From NCBI GenBank assembly GCA_024663395.1, contig JANFAH010000008.1, forward strand, positions 372,001-436,000: 64,000 nucleotides of DNA. The letters run 5' to 3'. Each line of letters opens with the position of its first letter. Position 1 is the first letter of the stretch. The notes below the pieces were generated by a model. That model was not told the origin of the DNA and did not search any database. It saw only the letters and a program-made list of their open reading frames with translations. The DNA is from Pisolithus tinctorius (Eukaryota > Basidiomycota > Agaricomycetes > Boletales > Pisolithaceae). The position numbers were made by a program, and so were the translations under genes. Positions 21,730 through 33,858 of the stretch are shown piece by piece.

Positions 21730-23420
21730 TAGGCATTTGCAAATCCAAGGTGGAGGGGAACGGGCGCCATAGCCTAGTGTCGCCAGTGCAGATCAAAAAA
21801 CCGAAAGACAATCGACGTACCATCTCTTTCAGAATCACCACTTCTGGTCTGAGTTTGACAAATAGACTTGGTAACCTCGCCGAATTTCAAGAAAAACACA
21901 TCTGTTTGCTGGATGGCTGTGAGTCACCGCAACCACTACTTTGTCGCCCTGATGGTCAGGTTTACACTTCGAAGCAGAAACAGTTTACTACGTGTTCGCA
22001 CAATGGTGCAGTGCCGGACCTTTTCCAGCTCGAGCCGCAGAAATGACATATGACGGTGTACGGAATACTGTTAGAATTTCGACGATCGCGCGCAGCGGTA
22101 GGCAAAATCAGGGATCAGAATGCCAGACATTCAACGTATGGATGGAATCTTTCCACCGGCTGTGTTGGAGTCACTGGCTGTGTCCAGCTTACATTGCAGT
22201 AGAGTTCCATACAGCTTGTGGCTCCCTGCCACTAGCATGCATGACATCCGTGTTGTCGATAGCGATCGCGAAAGCGCAGCGGTGACGGAGTTCAGTAATG
22301 TCGACGCACAAAGCAGCGAAACGACATATCTCGGTACGACGACAGGTAATCCCACGTGTAACTTGATAGGAAAGCGAACTAGTGTTGGTCTGATGGATTA
22401 TGGATGCTCGCATACCTTGGCCGAGTCACTCGCATCTTGGTGGTGACGAAGTCAACCGAAAGGGCGTGTTTCGTCGGAACGGAGTCAGGGTAAAATGAAG
22501 GGCGACGGGCATGGCACAGCAGGCGGTGGTTCTTCAAGGTTCATGTTCTTTTTTGTTTTGCCACCGCCAGAGTTTCTGCTCCGTGCATGGGATGTCGGCC
22601 TGCTCGTTTGCACGAGTGCCCAGCACGACCAACGTTGGTGTGCACATGGCTGTCTGCATAGGCTTCTGTGACTGCCCCTCACCCGCTTCCAATCCCCAGT
22701 CTCACAGCAAATATATCCACTTGCTGTGACCCCTACCCCGTCGCATGGGCCATGTTGAATGGAACACTCATGTAGATCACGCTTCCAGGCTAAATACGGA
22801 GATTCATGCGAACAACACATTTGCCGGTTTGCCGGATTTGCACTGGAAGAACCCTTTGGACTTCAGCAGGTGGTCGCAGTGGTGGACAAACAAACAGAGG
22901 CTCCTATCGCTAGACATTTAGCATACCGGTGGAAGCTCTCTAGTATGACGTAGCAACCGCGGATCTCTCGGTCTTGCCCAAAGCGAAGCAACCAAGCTGC
23001 GAGAGCAGGTGCACGAGGCCGTGATGGATATTCAACAAGTCCGAGGAGAGCTTGCGGTGAACCACATAGCATTTGCATCGGAGCAGGTGACTGCGTCGAT
23101 GTTGCGTTCTGACCATTGGTTGTGTCTATCAGCTCCGCCAATAACGCAAGTGGATGGCTCAACCTAGGGGATGATAAGTCATGGGCTCATGGCTATGGAT
23201 ATGATAAGGTACATGTGATTTGTGCGTGGGCCAGTATGCTTTTAGCGTTCGGTTTGCTGATGCGGCGACGTCAGAAGCCCAGCGACGACCTTCGTAGCAG
23301 CCGTTCCGGTGAATGAATTAATGACCTCGGTACCTCATGACAAACACACGTTCATTGCACGCAGCTCTAAGCAACCACCGGCACCTACCCCACGGCAGTG
23401 ACAGACGGGCATACGAACAA
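21730..23420. repeat. Spacer of array unit B
   Basis: No gene was recognised. Parts at 22,110-22,380 resemble 16,830-17,060 and 26,270-26,530 (tcactggctgtgtcc, then gcgatcgcgaaag, then taatcccacgtg). It is shorter than the spacers in A and C and lacks their right-hand block. Confidence 0.5.
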
Positions 23421-24199
23421 CTATATGTACTTCGACCAAGACATGCTGATGATGACGAAGGATAGCTGGAAGCTGTGCTTTCGGAAACCTTGCTAGGGTA
23501 ATTCGAGAACGTGAATCCTTCGGACACGCTGGGTCGATGTTTGCGGTGTCTTGCAGCACACCGGATTCTTTGACAACGATCTCACATTTCTGGACTTACG
23601 TGCGTATTTCCTCTTTGCTGATATCTCCATCTCTTGCGTCCTAGTGTATCCCTTGCACAGCTGCCGAGACAGGGTGGTACATTTACTGTAGTTCATTATA
23701 CCTTTATCCTTTCACATTCTACGACTTCCAGTCTTCCGCATTCCACGCGAAACAAAAATATTAAGAAGTGCACGTGCAACGGTAGACAACCCCGCCATAT
23801 GTACGCCGCCACCTACTCGATTACAGCCTTTGCAAACGGTCAAAGGATGTGTGTTTTGAGTGTTGCCGGCTTGGACGCGTGGGGTATTGGAAGTTGAGCC
23901 TGTGTGGAGGAGGATGCCGCAGCAGCGTCCACGACGCGTCGGAACGTCGATGAAAATATGCACTTCCCATTGTATGCGTCTGCTGATACATCACATCTTT
24001 AACTGTGCTTGAAGTTCATAAATACATGTTTATGCTAGAAAGTTACAGTGTCAAAAGCCATACCGAACCGTCGTAAGTATAATGGGTACCAGACCCTATG
24101 GTGAGGCCATATAAACAAATGCTGTATGCGAGAGAAGAAGCCGGAATAAATAGAAAAGGGCAGGTATAGGGCATGATGGTAGCAGCCGAACCCATGACA

Positions 24200-25639
24200 T
24201 TACCGCTTGCTGATGAATGCGTCGTAAGCCGTCTGAGCATCTTTCAACAGGGTCTCCAATAGCACCCTATCAGATTCCGAGGTTAAATCCTGATGGTTCC
24301 AGTGAGTATCATCGAAGTGGAGTGGTAGTTCCTCTGTGAGGTGTTTGATAACAATCTCTTTCCATATTCCCCACACCAAAGAACCCGACGGAAGGAGACC
24401 ATCCATTATCTTCATCAATTTCTTCGGATCACCGGAAAGCTCCTGGTTATCGCCAGAGAAGAGAAGAAGCGATACTATTGCGCTACAGCGATTGGGAAAA
24501 ACGAATTTGTCGAGCTGGGGCGAGCCAAGAACATCGCAAAATATCTTCTGCCGGACTTCCTCCTTATCGAATGACACAAACCACAAGTTATACACCCAAG
24601 ATGTGGCGATGGAAAAAGCAAACATCAGCTGGCCAAAGAAATTGCTCTGTGGGACGCAGATCAACTGCGCGATTGCTTGAGCGATGAGCAAGAAGGAACA
24701 CAATTCGACCATGCGACAAGTGTGCTTTGATCGGAAGGAAAAGAAAAACCTTCCACGTGTGACAGCATTAACCACGTTCTCGGCCCCTTTCAACAGAACC
24801 AGTTCATGATCACAGCCCAAGATACCGTCGCCAGGGGGAGAGCCCTCTGCACACTTCGGGTGGTCAAAAAGCAGTTCCCCGGAGCCGATAAAGACGCAGG
24901 TCAATCCCCTGGCAAGAATTCCGAGGAGGATCATGGAAAACCCATACCACTCGCCGTACAGGCCACACATGGCACATGTGGCCAGGCTGACGACGATGGG
25001 GATAATGGCGCAGATAGGTGGGGAATGGTGAAACTTCATTTGTGGTTTAAGACCAGGAACCTTCTCGAGTCTAGCAATGGTGACATTCACAGGTTGTGTG
25101 GTCCTGCCAGGGATCGAGACACCAGGCTTCCTGACGCATTTCTTCATGAGAAGAGAAGCTAGAGGTCCGGTTACCTGCAAAGAGGTCCCGGAGTAAATTC
25201 CTTTAAAGACGGGGCCTTTGGGCCAGCCGTCATGCTGAAGCAACAGGGCGGGGTCAATGTGCACCACTTCGGACTCAACACCTGATCCGGGATTGACGTG
25301 CGAATCAGAGACGATTGAATGTGCAAGGCGTCGAAAGCGTTTTCCGATGATGTACGAACCTGCGGAAGCATCGTAAGTCAATCCCGCCAAAAGGAAAACG
25401 GAATTCCTACCTGGAGTGTTGTACCAGCCCAACCACCTCCTACTATCGTAAACTTGGGCCAATGCCACTGTGGACATCGCTTCTTCTCCACCTAGAAGGC
25501 CCGCCACACCTGTACTGTTTAGAACGAACGTTGTCTGGGCGAACGGGGACGGATTTGCAGCCAGGGACCGAGCCTGAGACTGAACCGTTTCTGAGACTTC
25601 GGGGATGTACATGTTAGAATTGGGAAGTTGGGGCATCAT
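24200..25639 (-). CDS. Unrecognised multi-pass membrane protein, tandem copy C
   Basis: Exons 25639-25411 and 25359-24200 join across a 51-nt intron (25,360-25,410) to give 462 aa, the same as copy A. Here the intron is stop-free and a multiple of three, so an unspliced 482-codon frame appears intact and intron retention would add 17 residues. Splice sites (CCAG/GTAGGAATTC and TTCCGCAG/GTTCG) and a TTGACTTAC branch site match the other copies. Closest to copy A. Four predicted membrane spans lie at roughly 193-240 and 290-340. A leader frame beginning MKLCPLEEELQYASLIDRD (25,813 downward) is conserved in all three units, but its link to the main exon is unresolved. Confidence 0.76.
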   Translation of the reverse strand: MMPQLPNSNMYIPEVSETVQSQARSLAANPSPFAQTTFVLNSTGVAGLLGGEEAMSTVALAQVYDSRRWLGWYNTPGRNSVFLLAGLTYDASAGSYIIGKRFRRLAHSIVSDSHVNPGSGVESEVVHIDPALLLQHDGWPKGPVFKGIYSGTSLQVTGPLASLLMKKCVRKPGVSIPGRTTQPVNVTIARLEKVPGLKPQMKFHHSPPICAIIPIVVSLATCAMCGLYGEWYGFSMILLGILARGLTCVFIGSGELLFDHPKCAEGSPPGDGILGCDHELVLLKGAENVVNAVTRGRFFFSFRSKHTCRMVELCSFLLIAQAIAQLICVPQSNFFGQLMFAFSIATSWVYNLWFVSFDKEEVRQKIFCDVLGSPQLDKFVFPNRCSAIVSLLLFSGDNQELSGDPKKLMKIMDGLLPSGSLVWGIWKEIVIKHLTEELPLHFDDTHWNHQDLTSESDRVLLETLLKDAQTAYDAFISKR

Positions 25640-25849
25640 CGTTGACACTACAGCCTTTTATGAGTTCCAGACGGTGAGGAGCAACGCATTTCCGAAGCTG
25701 GTCGGCCAGGAAATTCGCTGGAGGTCAATTGCGTCGCGGGGGTAGTCAACGTTCCATCGCGATCGATCAGTGAGGCGTACTGGAGCTCCTCTTCCAGTGG
25801 GCACAGCTTCATATGAGAAGTGCTACTACGGTGGATACATTGCGCCTAT

Positions 25850-28830
25850 ATCACAGGCAGTAATCAGTGGAAGACAAAGAGTTGGGTCACAAGTGATAGT
25901 GCCTTGCATTTGCCGTCCGGGTTCCACGATAGAGGGAGAATAAACGCAGCAGGCTACGTTCTCCTGTGGAGATCAAGAAATTGAAGGACAGTACCATCTC
26001 TTCCGTAGTCACTGATTCTGGTCTAGCTCTGACAAATGGGTTTGGTGGCGTCGCCAATCTTTGAGAGAGAAAACCGTTTGGTGTATGACTGAGCCACTGT
26101 AACCGCCTAACAGTGAAGTTCACATTTCGAAACAAAGTCTGACTGCCACGTGCTCGGACGGTGATGCAGTGCCGGATGCCAACCTTTTCCCGGCCCGAAA
26201 GCAGAAAAGTTACTTGGCGGTGTACAGAACACTGTTGGAATTTCGGCCATCGCAAGCAGTGGTAGACAAATCCAGATCAGAACGCCAGGCGTCCAACGCA
26301 TGGATAGGGCCACTCCACCGGTTTGGCGGGAGTTCACTGGCTGTGTCCGACCAACATCAGAGTAGTATCCCAACCTAGAGATCCAAACATACAGTTTGTG
26401 GCTCTCTGCCACAAACACACTTGAGATTCATGTCGTTGATGGCGATCGCGAAAGTGCTGCAGCGATGGTAATTCAGCAACGTCGACGATGCAACGACAGA
26501 TAATCCCACGTGGAACTTGATAAGGAGAATGCATACATACCTACAATTCATCCGAACCTGTAGTCATCGCATTCCGGCATGCCCAGCACCCATCTATCCA
26601 CACGCGCGCTCTAGGCATATGTACAATTGCATGGTTTGAAATCAGTGATGGGAGCCCACATGCCCCTGCCGAATCACTTGCATTTTTGTGGCAATGAAGT
26701 TAACTGAAAAGAACGCGTTTTCGCCGGAAGGCGGTCAGGGTAAATTGGAGGGCGTAAGCCGTAGCTTCTTTTTCGTTCGTTGAGTTTGCAATGCGACGTC
26801 AATGACGTTGACGAATATGTAGTGTTTAGCGCCGCACTGGATCCCTTGATCCATTACAATTTCCGCCAGCGCCACTTCTAAACCTCTGTTGATGCTGTGG
26901 CCTGCTCGTTTACACGAGTATCTTGGCGTGCACCCAAGACTGAATTTTTTGGGAATGACGAGCAAGCTGAGAGACGTGACATCTTGTGACAGTTCGTGAA
27001 TTTCTGTGACCACGTGACACGTAGTCACTGCGACAATCCCTCCATGTACAGGCTGGAGCATCAAGGTTACATTCCCAAGTCGAATAACAAATCATGAAAT
27101 ACACACCGCACTGGAACGGACACTAGGATTTTTGCAGGCCGGTGGACAAACAGAAACAGGTTCGTGTCGCAGGACATTCAACATAGGTACCAGTGGAATC
27201 TTTCCAATTAGCTGTGGCCACCGGTGCTGAACGTTCACAGAGTCTATTCGATCAGCTCCGCTTCAGACGGATAGCTCGGCCTAGAAATGATAGGGTCGTG
27301 AAGATACATATGACATGATGCATGTACTTTGTGCACGGGTCAGTATGCTCTGTCGTCGATGGCGATGTTAGAAGCGCGACGATAACCTTCGTGGAAGTCA
27401 TTTGACGAATAAATCAATGATGACCTCGGTGCCTACCCACGTTCCTTGGAGCTTACGGTCATCCGCGGAGGACACACAACACGTAGCCTTCGGTGTGTAG
27501 CTAACTGTCACGCATTCCACAGCAACAACAGACAGGCACGTAACGGTGCAGTAGTTCCATCGGAGAGCCATGAAACTTGTTAACGGCAACGAACGGTAAG
27601 TACCCAGAAAATGTGGACTTAGAAACTTCGTTGACACTCCTATTTTCGCTGGGTCTGAAATGCAATGTCGATGATCGATGATACTTAGCAGTATCTGCGC
27701 TGTACTGGATTCCTTTGCCTATTTCCGTCTTCCTCACGACATTTGTGGGTGGAAACGCCTCTTCCAGTGAAAGCTATTCCCGATGAATGCGCGATGGAGC
27801 GCAGACAAGTATATGGATTGTGTCAGGCAGTGAGTACGGTACACCTACGTTCTGCTGCGACTACCGTTACTGATCTCGTATTAGCAAATGAATTTGGTCA
27901 CCCCTCCTACATGGTTTTGAGGAACCCATTATTGATTTGCTGTGTCGCTGTGACTCACCGCAACCCCGCAATTGCCGTCTTGACCATCCAAGATTAAACT
28001 TAGAAGCAAAGTCGTCGGACACGTGTTCAAGGAATTCCGCTGGATGACGGCTTGCCCCGAACTGCGGATCCCCGTAAGAAAAAATATTTGTACCTGGCAG
28101 AACACCGTTGGGCATCAATCGGACGGGCGGAGCGGCGGACAAGAACAATTCAAAACGCCACGCAGTCAACGTACGATGGTATTTTTCCACCAACTGGGCT
28201 GGAGTGGTCCAGGAACGTTGAGTGGTACATGGTCAGTTCCACTATGACCTACGCACATGCGTACCACGGTGTGCTCCGCATGAGTCACGGACCCCACCTG
28301 AGTTAATTGCATTTGGTGGCGAAGAAGGTAACTGAAAGGACATTTTCCAGAAGTGATCAGGAGCGTGAACACTGCTAAAGTCTCTCTCGTAGAGTTTGCA
28401 ATGCTGCACCGACGATGCAGTGCTTGGCGCTGCACCAACTTTTCCCCCTCGTGTCTGCCGGACACCCAGCATGGTGGTCCATGGCACGTTTTTGTCCCCC
28501 ATACGCCGGTGAAACGAAAATGATATAATGATATTGCGGACATTAAACCGACTTCTACTTACTTTCGTTATTCTCCGAGGGGCCGTAACTCTCAACCATC
28601 CATACTACATACGCACAGCATTACCAATGTTGTGAATGGTATGATTTATGGCTAAAAGTATAATCGTGACGTCTAGCACCAAACTGTAACGAAAAGAAGC
28701 ATACGTACCTTGTGATAGGAGGCCTAGGTCGGATCAGATTTGTTGAAAGGAGGCGGTGTGACCTCTTCGAAGGGAACGTTCTCCAAACGGTGATGTCGGA
28801 GATGCCAAGGCCACTCCAGTCACGGAGCGG
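25850..28830. repeat. Spacer of array unit C
   Basis: Collinear with unit A spacer 16,800-19,255, with an offset growing from about 9.0 to 9.6 kb through small insertions. No open frame is conserved between the copies. The right end (about 28,690-28,810) marks the edge of the duplicated region. Confidence 0.6.
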
Positions 28831-29845
28831 TGACAGGCCAGTTCTAAACATGCACCTGCGACACATGGGTTGCAATTATGCAAGGCACGGACGACGAGAG
28901 TGGCTGATCGGTATGACCTTGTGTTGTCCGACACGCCCCATAGTCATTCCATTGTCCCTCTCCCCGAAACAAATATTCGTCTTATCATGCGTTGTGATTG
29001 GAATGGGTGGCACGACTTTGCGCCTTCACACGTAGCAGGTGCCACTGCCACTTGTCATGGGACTCGGTAGCTATCGCGTCGCGTCAGTAGTCATATGGGG
29101 CTTGACTGAGGTTAGTTGCCACCTCACGCGCGGTGGAGTGTGCCTTGCGCAGCGTGACTAAGGTCACTCTGCCTCGTGTATCCTCGTGCATCACTATATC
29201 GGTGGGACATTTCATTACCCGCCCCTGCCGGCACTTCATATATAGCAAACGGGTTGTCTGGCGTCGCCTTTCGACGGAAGGGCGCGTCCAACCGTCTGGG
29301 GGGCAAAAGGGCATACAAAGATCTGTTTATACATACCTGGTTTTTGTCAGATCAGAGAAGTCTCGTATGAAAATAGTGGAGCAAAGGAGAGGAGCAAAAA
29401 GAAGCCTGTCCGGCTTGACTCTGTTCCGGTTTCGGGGACGGTCAGCGTGTGCACCAACATGCCGTCCGACGGGCCGTATAAAGCCATCAGACGTCGGACT
29501 GTGCAGAGTTTCCACTTTCTTTTCAATTTTTTTGTTTTTTCTGTTTCTTCTGCTACACGCAACGGCGGCGACGAGGGATATGATGGTGGAAAAGCGACAA
29601 GCGGCCTCGTCCGGGAGTGGAGCAGGTTGGTCCCCCGTTTTATGTACTGTCGGTTCGGTAGGACCCGCGTCTATAAGGGACGGAGGGAACCTTTCCTCAC
29701 TAGTGCACACTGCACTGCATGACTGGCTGATAGCTTAGCTGGGCTCAGCTTGCCTCGTTGCTGGATTCATACTAAGACGTCTCGTCTTGTCTTGTCGTGT
29801 ATCCCAGCGTCTTTTTCTTCTTTCTCTTCTCTCTGACACCCCGTC
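28831..29845. other. Intergenic region with probable promoter
   Basis: No gene was recognised. A TATAAAG box lies at 29,477-29,483, followed by a strongly pyrimidine-rich tract (29,510-29,550), a common fungal core-promoter arrangement for the downstream gene. Several ATGs between 29,579 and 29,846 could open upstream ORFs. Confidence 0.5.
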
Positions 29846-31223
29846 ATGTCGTCGTCGCCAAGCGACACACCGACGCCGTCTTCGCAGACGTCGGTGTCGC
29901 CGACATCCAGCTCTGGTAGCTCCTCTTCCTCCTCCTCTTCGTCTTCCACCTCTGATACAAGTACAACTACTAACGTCACAACTCCACCAGCTACTCCCAC
30001 GACTTCCTCCTCCCCCACCCCTACTACATCGTCGACAACTCCAACGACGTCCGCCTCTCCGTCTACCTCTCCTACCTCATCTGCAAACGGAGGCTCCCCT
30101 ACTACCAATGGATCGGGTACTACGTCCAGCGGTGGCTCTTCAGAGGCAGGCAGCTCCGCGACGTCCGCCGCTGCTGCGGCTACGACCACATCGACTCCAC
30201 AATCTACGGAGGTGCAGACGACAGTGACGTCCGCGGTACCTACAACTTACTTGTAAGCCATAAAATCTCTGATCCTCACTCTTTCATCGTGCCCTGACCA
30301 TCGCATGCCCATGATGCAGATCTACCGATGCTGCAGGATCGACTGTCGTAATCACAACTACGTTTGCAACCACCGTGCCGACGACGACGACCATCAGCAC
30401 TCAGTCGAGTGCATCAAGTAGCACTCCGATAGGCGCTATCGTCGGTGGTGCCGTTGGAGGCGTCGTTGCCCTCGTTGCCCTCGTACTCTTGATCTACTGC
30501 ATCAGAAGAAGGTCATCCAAAGACGAGTTTGATGGGGACTTTGATCCAGATCGTGTCGTCAGCCGCTCTGCCGGAGGGGGCGGTACCCTTCCACAGCTCG
30601 ATTTGGCAGAAGAAGCAAATAATATCACGCCATTTAATGCCTACGCCGCCGATGCGGAGCAAGGGATGCGGCAATATGGTCAATCGCCGTTTGCTAGTGG
30701 CCCTTCGGCTATGGGTGTAGCGGGCGTCCAGGCACAGCATCAAATGCCTAACTCGCCTCCTCCCCCGAGCTCGCCGTCACATTACTCGGATGGCCAGTCT
30801 TACTACCAGGGCGCGGGAGGCTCAGCTAGCGGGCACTCCCCCCAACAATCCCTCTCAGTCCGCCCACCGCCAGGTGCAGCGATGCTGCCCCCACATCAGC
30901 AGCAGCAGCCGTTCATGTACGGCACTGCCCCCGCAGATTGGCATGCTCCTCGTCCGGGCTCATCTCCCCCGCCGAGCACCGTTCCCAGTGCAAGTGCAAG
31001 CTCGAGAAGTGCCAAGGAACGTGAGGCTGCTGGTGGAAGAAGCGCATATGGTTTGGGCCTCGCAACTCAGCACGAAGCCCCGGAAGGTAGTGGTTCTATG
31101 CTGGGCTCCTCAGGAGGGAGCGGCGCCGGGGTTGTTGTGCACCAGGATGCGGGAAGAGCTCCAGATGCAGAGGCAGAGACGCCGCAAGAGATCCCGCCCT
31201 CCTACGATTCAATACAGCACTAA
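29846..31223 (+). CDS. Ser/Thr-rich single-pass membrane protein (Mid2/WSC-like layout)
   Basis: Exons 29846-30252 and 30320-31223, with a 67-nt GT-AG intron, give 436 aa. Residues 1-170 are almost all Ser, Thr and Pro, as in heavily O-mannosylated ectodomains. Residues about 173-196 form one membrane span (PIGAIVGGAVGGVVALVAL) followed by IRRR, then a Gly/Ser/Pro-rich cytoplasmic tail ending EIPPSYDSIQH. This layout is typical of fungal cell-wall stress sensors and related surface proteins, but there is no Cys-rich WSC domain. There is also no N-terminal signal peptide from this ATG; either the span acts as the signal, or a first exon upstream was missed. Function is inferred from layout only. 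Confidence 0.8.
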
Positions 31224-33858
31224 AAGGTGGTGGTGAACGAACGACATTAAAGAGGTGTATATGCTTTTACTAGCAAGACGACAAGCAGGGCATGGCAACA
31301 CGATCTATCCACAAAAAGGCGGAAAGGCCATCCTTGCCTATGTCACCTTACGACTTCCACGGTATATTTTTTTTCCTTTCAAGAGCTCGCTCTTCTTTTC
31401 ATCCCCCACTTTCGATCAAGTGCTATCATCTTCTTCTATCACGCTATGATCTACCTACCCCTTCTAACGCTTAACGTACTGTGCTCTCTTAAATGGACGT
31501 GAGTTTTGTAAGTATGCATATCCCCCCCTCCCAAAGTCACAGGCGTCTTGGTCTCAGTAGTGGCGCGTTGGTGTTTCGTTCTTCACCACACTGCCTCGAC
31601 CCTTGGCCTTCTTCCCTCTGCTTTGATCCTTCACAAATCACCGGCCCATGTCATCCTTCTTGTTCCTCGTCCCTTGTGCCTACTTGGCTGTGCCTCGCCT
31701 GGGCCGAATCCGATCATCACAAACAAGCATGGCTGTTTCGTTCGGCGTGCCAAGCATGCCGTTTATTTCGATCCGCCTTTCTGCAACATGTGTGGGATGA
31801 TGGGAGAGGGGAGATTGGTCCATCGAAGGAGACGTCGGATATATATATAACATGGACACTTGACTGACGATTACGAAGATGGACTCTACTTGGTCGGACT
31901 TTTTTTCTTGGAAGAGTTGGGGTATTTAGTGTAGATACAACGTACGTGTATTATTATTTAGTGCGCTCTCGTCGACTCGAGAGCTATCACGACATCGGTA
32001 GGTAGCCAAGCGTCCTGGTGATAACGAACAGATAGGCTGGGCAAAAGTGAAAGGGCTTTATCAATCCTATCCTGTGTGGTGATGAGTCGTGCCCCGATCT
32101 GTCCGATAGGTAGACAAGGCTGTCAATGACTCGGATGATGAGTCGGACACTGATGGGGGCGTTCCGCATCCGATCGTTCAGGGGATGTAAGTATGTTCCG
32201 GTATCCGATAACGTGTGGTGTTGCATGTGAACTCACCACAAATTCCACATGCCCATTCCACGGCACCTGAGGAAGAACAGTGGCAGTTTAAGGCAATATA
32301 GACCTTACTACGCTGCGCCTCAAACTGCCAGTGACTACTAGCAAAGTTTATATGGTCCCACCTATGTATGCGAAGTGCAGGTTTGACCTGGGAACTTGTA
32401 AAACGGTGGCAAGATATTATATTTGGGATCGCTGAAGACGATGTCAGCGAGCATAGTACGGCAACCTGCAAGTAGCCCGGTTAGTGCGTGTGTAAAATAT
32501 AGCCATAGAAGCTGATACATACGCCGATACCAGACCGCCGGGTACAAGGGGCAGTGTTATTAGGCTAGTCGATTCATTGCGGCATGACCATGTGCAATGG
32601 GCACAGGAGTGTCCTCGTTCGGGGAATGGCATCCGCCCGCCGCTTGGACAGTTGTACACTCGTTAAATCCCTACTTGCCGCATCAACGGGTGCTAAAAAT
32701 GTAGACGGAATGATAGCGAGAAAGGTACGAGTGGCACAATATATAATATGCCACCGTCCTATACCCACCCAACGTTCCACAATGGTTGATGGCATTCAAT
32801 CTATCCAATTTGAAGTGGGTCAAATCGACTTTAGGGAGAAGGATATAGGGGATGGCAAGGCTATAGGGCGCTACGAGTGTATGATGAATCGACCCCCGAG
32901 AACACATATATACGTACTAGTTAAGCTGGAGAAGCGGGATATGGTGACTTGACGTTGACCTTGAAGGTATGTGTGTAGCAAAGTGCAGCACACCAGCGTC
33001 GTACGTCGACCAACAGAGATCTTCTATAGGCGTTTTCATTCCGTCTGGTGAAGAATACCGACCTCGTCGAGCACCACGAGGGTCCGCGTATACAACAGGA
33101 GATATAGTGAGCTGTGTTGTCGGCACAGTCATTTGCCCCGCCATATTACTGTACACCAGGATGATAGTGATAGTAAAAGAAGTGTGGAGTTTATGTAAGC
33201 CCCGTGTGAGAGACTCCGCCAGATGGAAAACTGCAACCCTGTGAGAACCAGTAGTGACTCAATAAATCGACAACTATAGACGAATGTGCACAAAACATGC
33301 AACCACCCAGCGTCCAATCCAGCGGGACAGACGCACAGATTGGCAAGCTGCACTGTGCGGTAATCTGCTAAAGAAATGTGTAGCGTTGAGTCCACATACC
33401 TTGGACAGATCACATCCGAACAAAGGCCCGCTTGGCATGGGATCAGTACCAACGGACACGATTCAGGCTAAGCAACGGCACCCAACCCAACTGCCAGCGC
33501 GTGCCCAAAAGATTAATAAAGCCAGGTGGGTCAGAAAAAAGAGTTGAAGGAAGAATGTCCTTCGCACACGGCCCCCGTTGCCTGAACTTGCCTCTCACAC
33601 AACTTCTGACTTCATGCATCATGTCTGCTTTGTTTATGGCTGACTATGCTACGACCTAGAGCTCACTTGAAGCTCGGTTCACAAGGAACCTCGCATGTGC
33701 GTGAGGCACAGACAGAATTGTAATCACTGCAAGTATGTATCATCCCCCTATTGCCCCCTATTCCCTAGTATTATATAGTGCCCCAATCCCCCCCGCCCCC
33801 TCCCCCGTTCCTGCCACTCTTCCTTCTCTGCGGACCACCATACAGCCTTGACTTCTCC
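31224..33858. other. Region without a recognisable gene
   Basis: After the 3' UTR only short frames occur. A minus-strand stretch at about 33,130-33,320 has hydrophobic and protein-like composition (LAESLTRGLHKLHTSF in one frame), but no splice structure could be built. TATATAG at 33,772-33,778 and a C-rich tract (33,780-33,810) look like the promoter of the next gene. Confidence 0.45.

Noticed and set aside
29767..30227. Long antisense acidic frame and Arg/Pro-rich plus frame over the Ser/Thr-rich exon
   Set aside because: They are low-complexity shadows of the repetitive Ser/Thr codons of the real gene.
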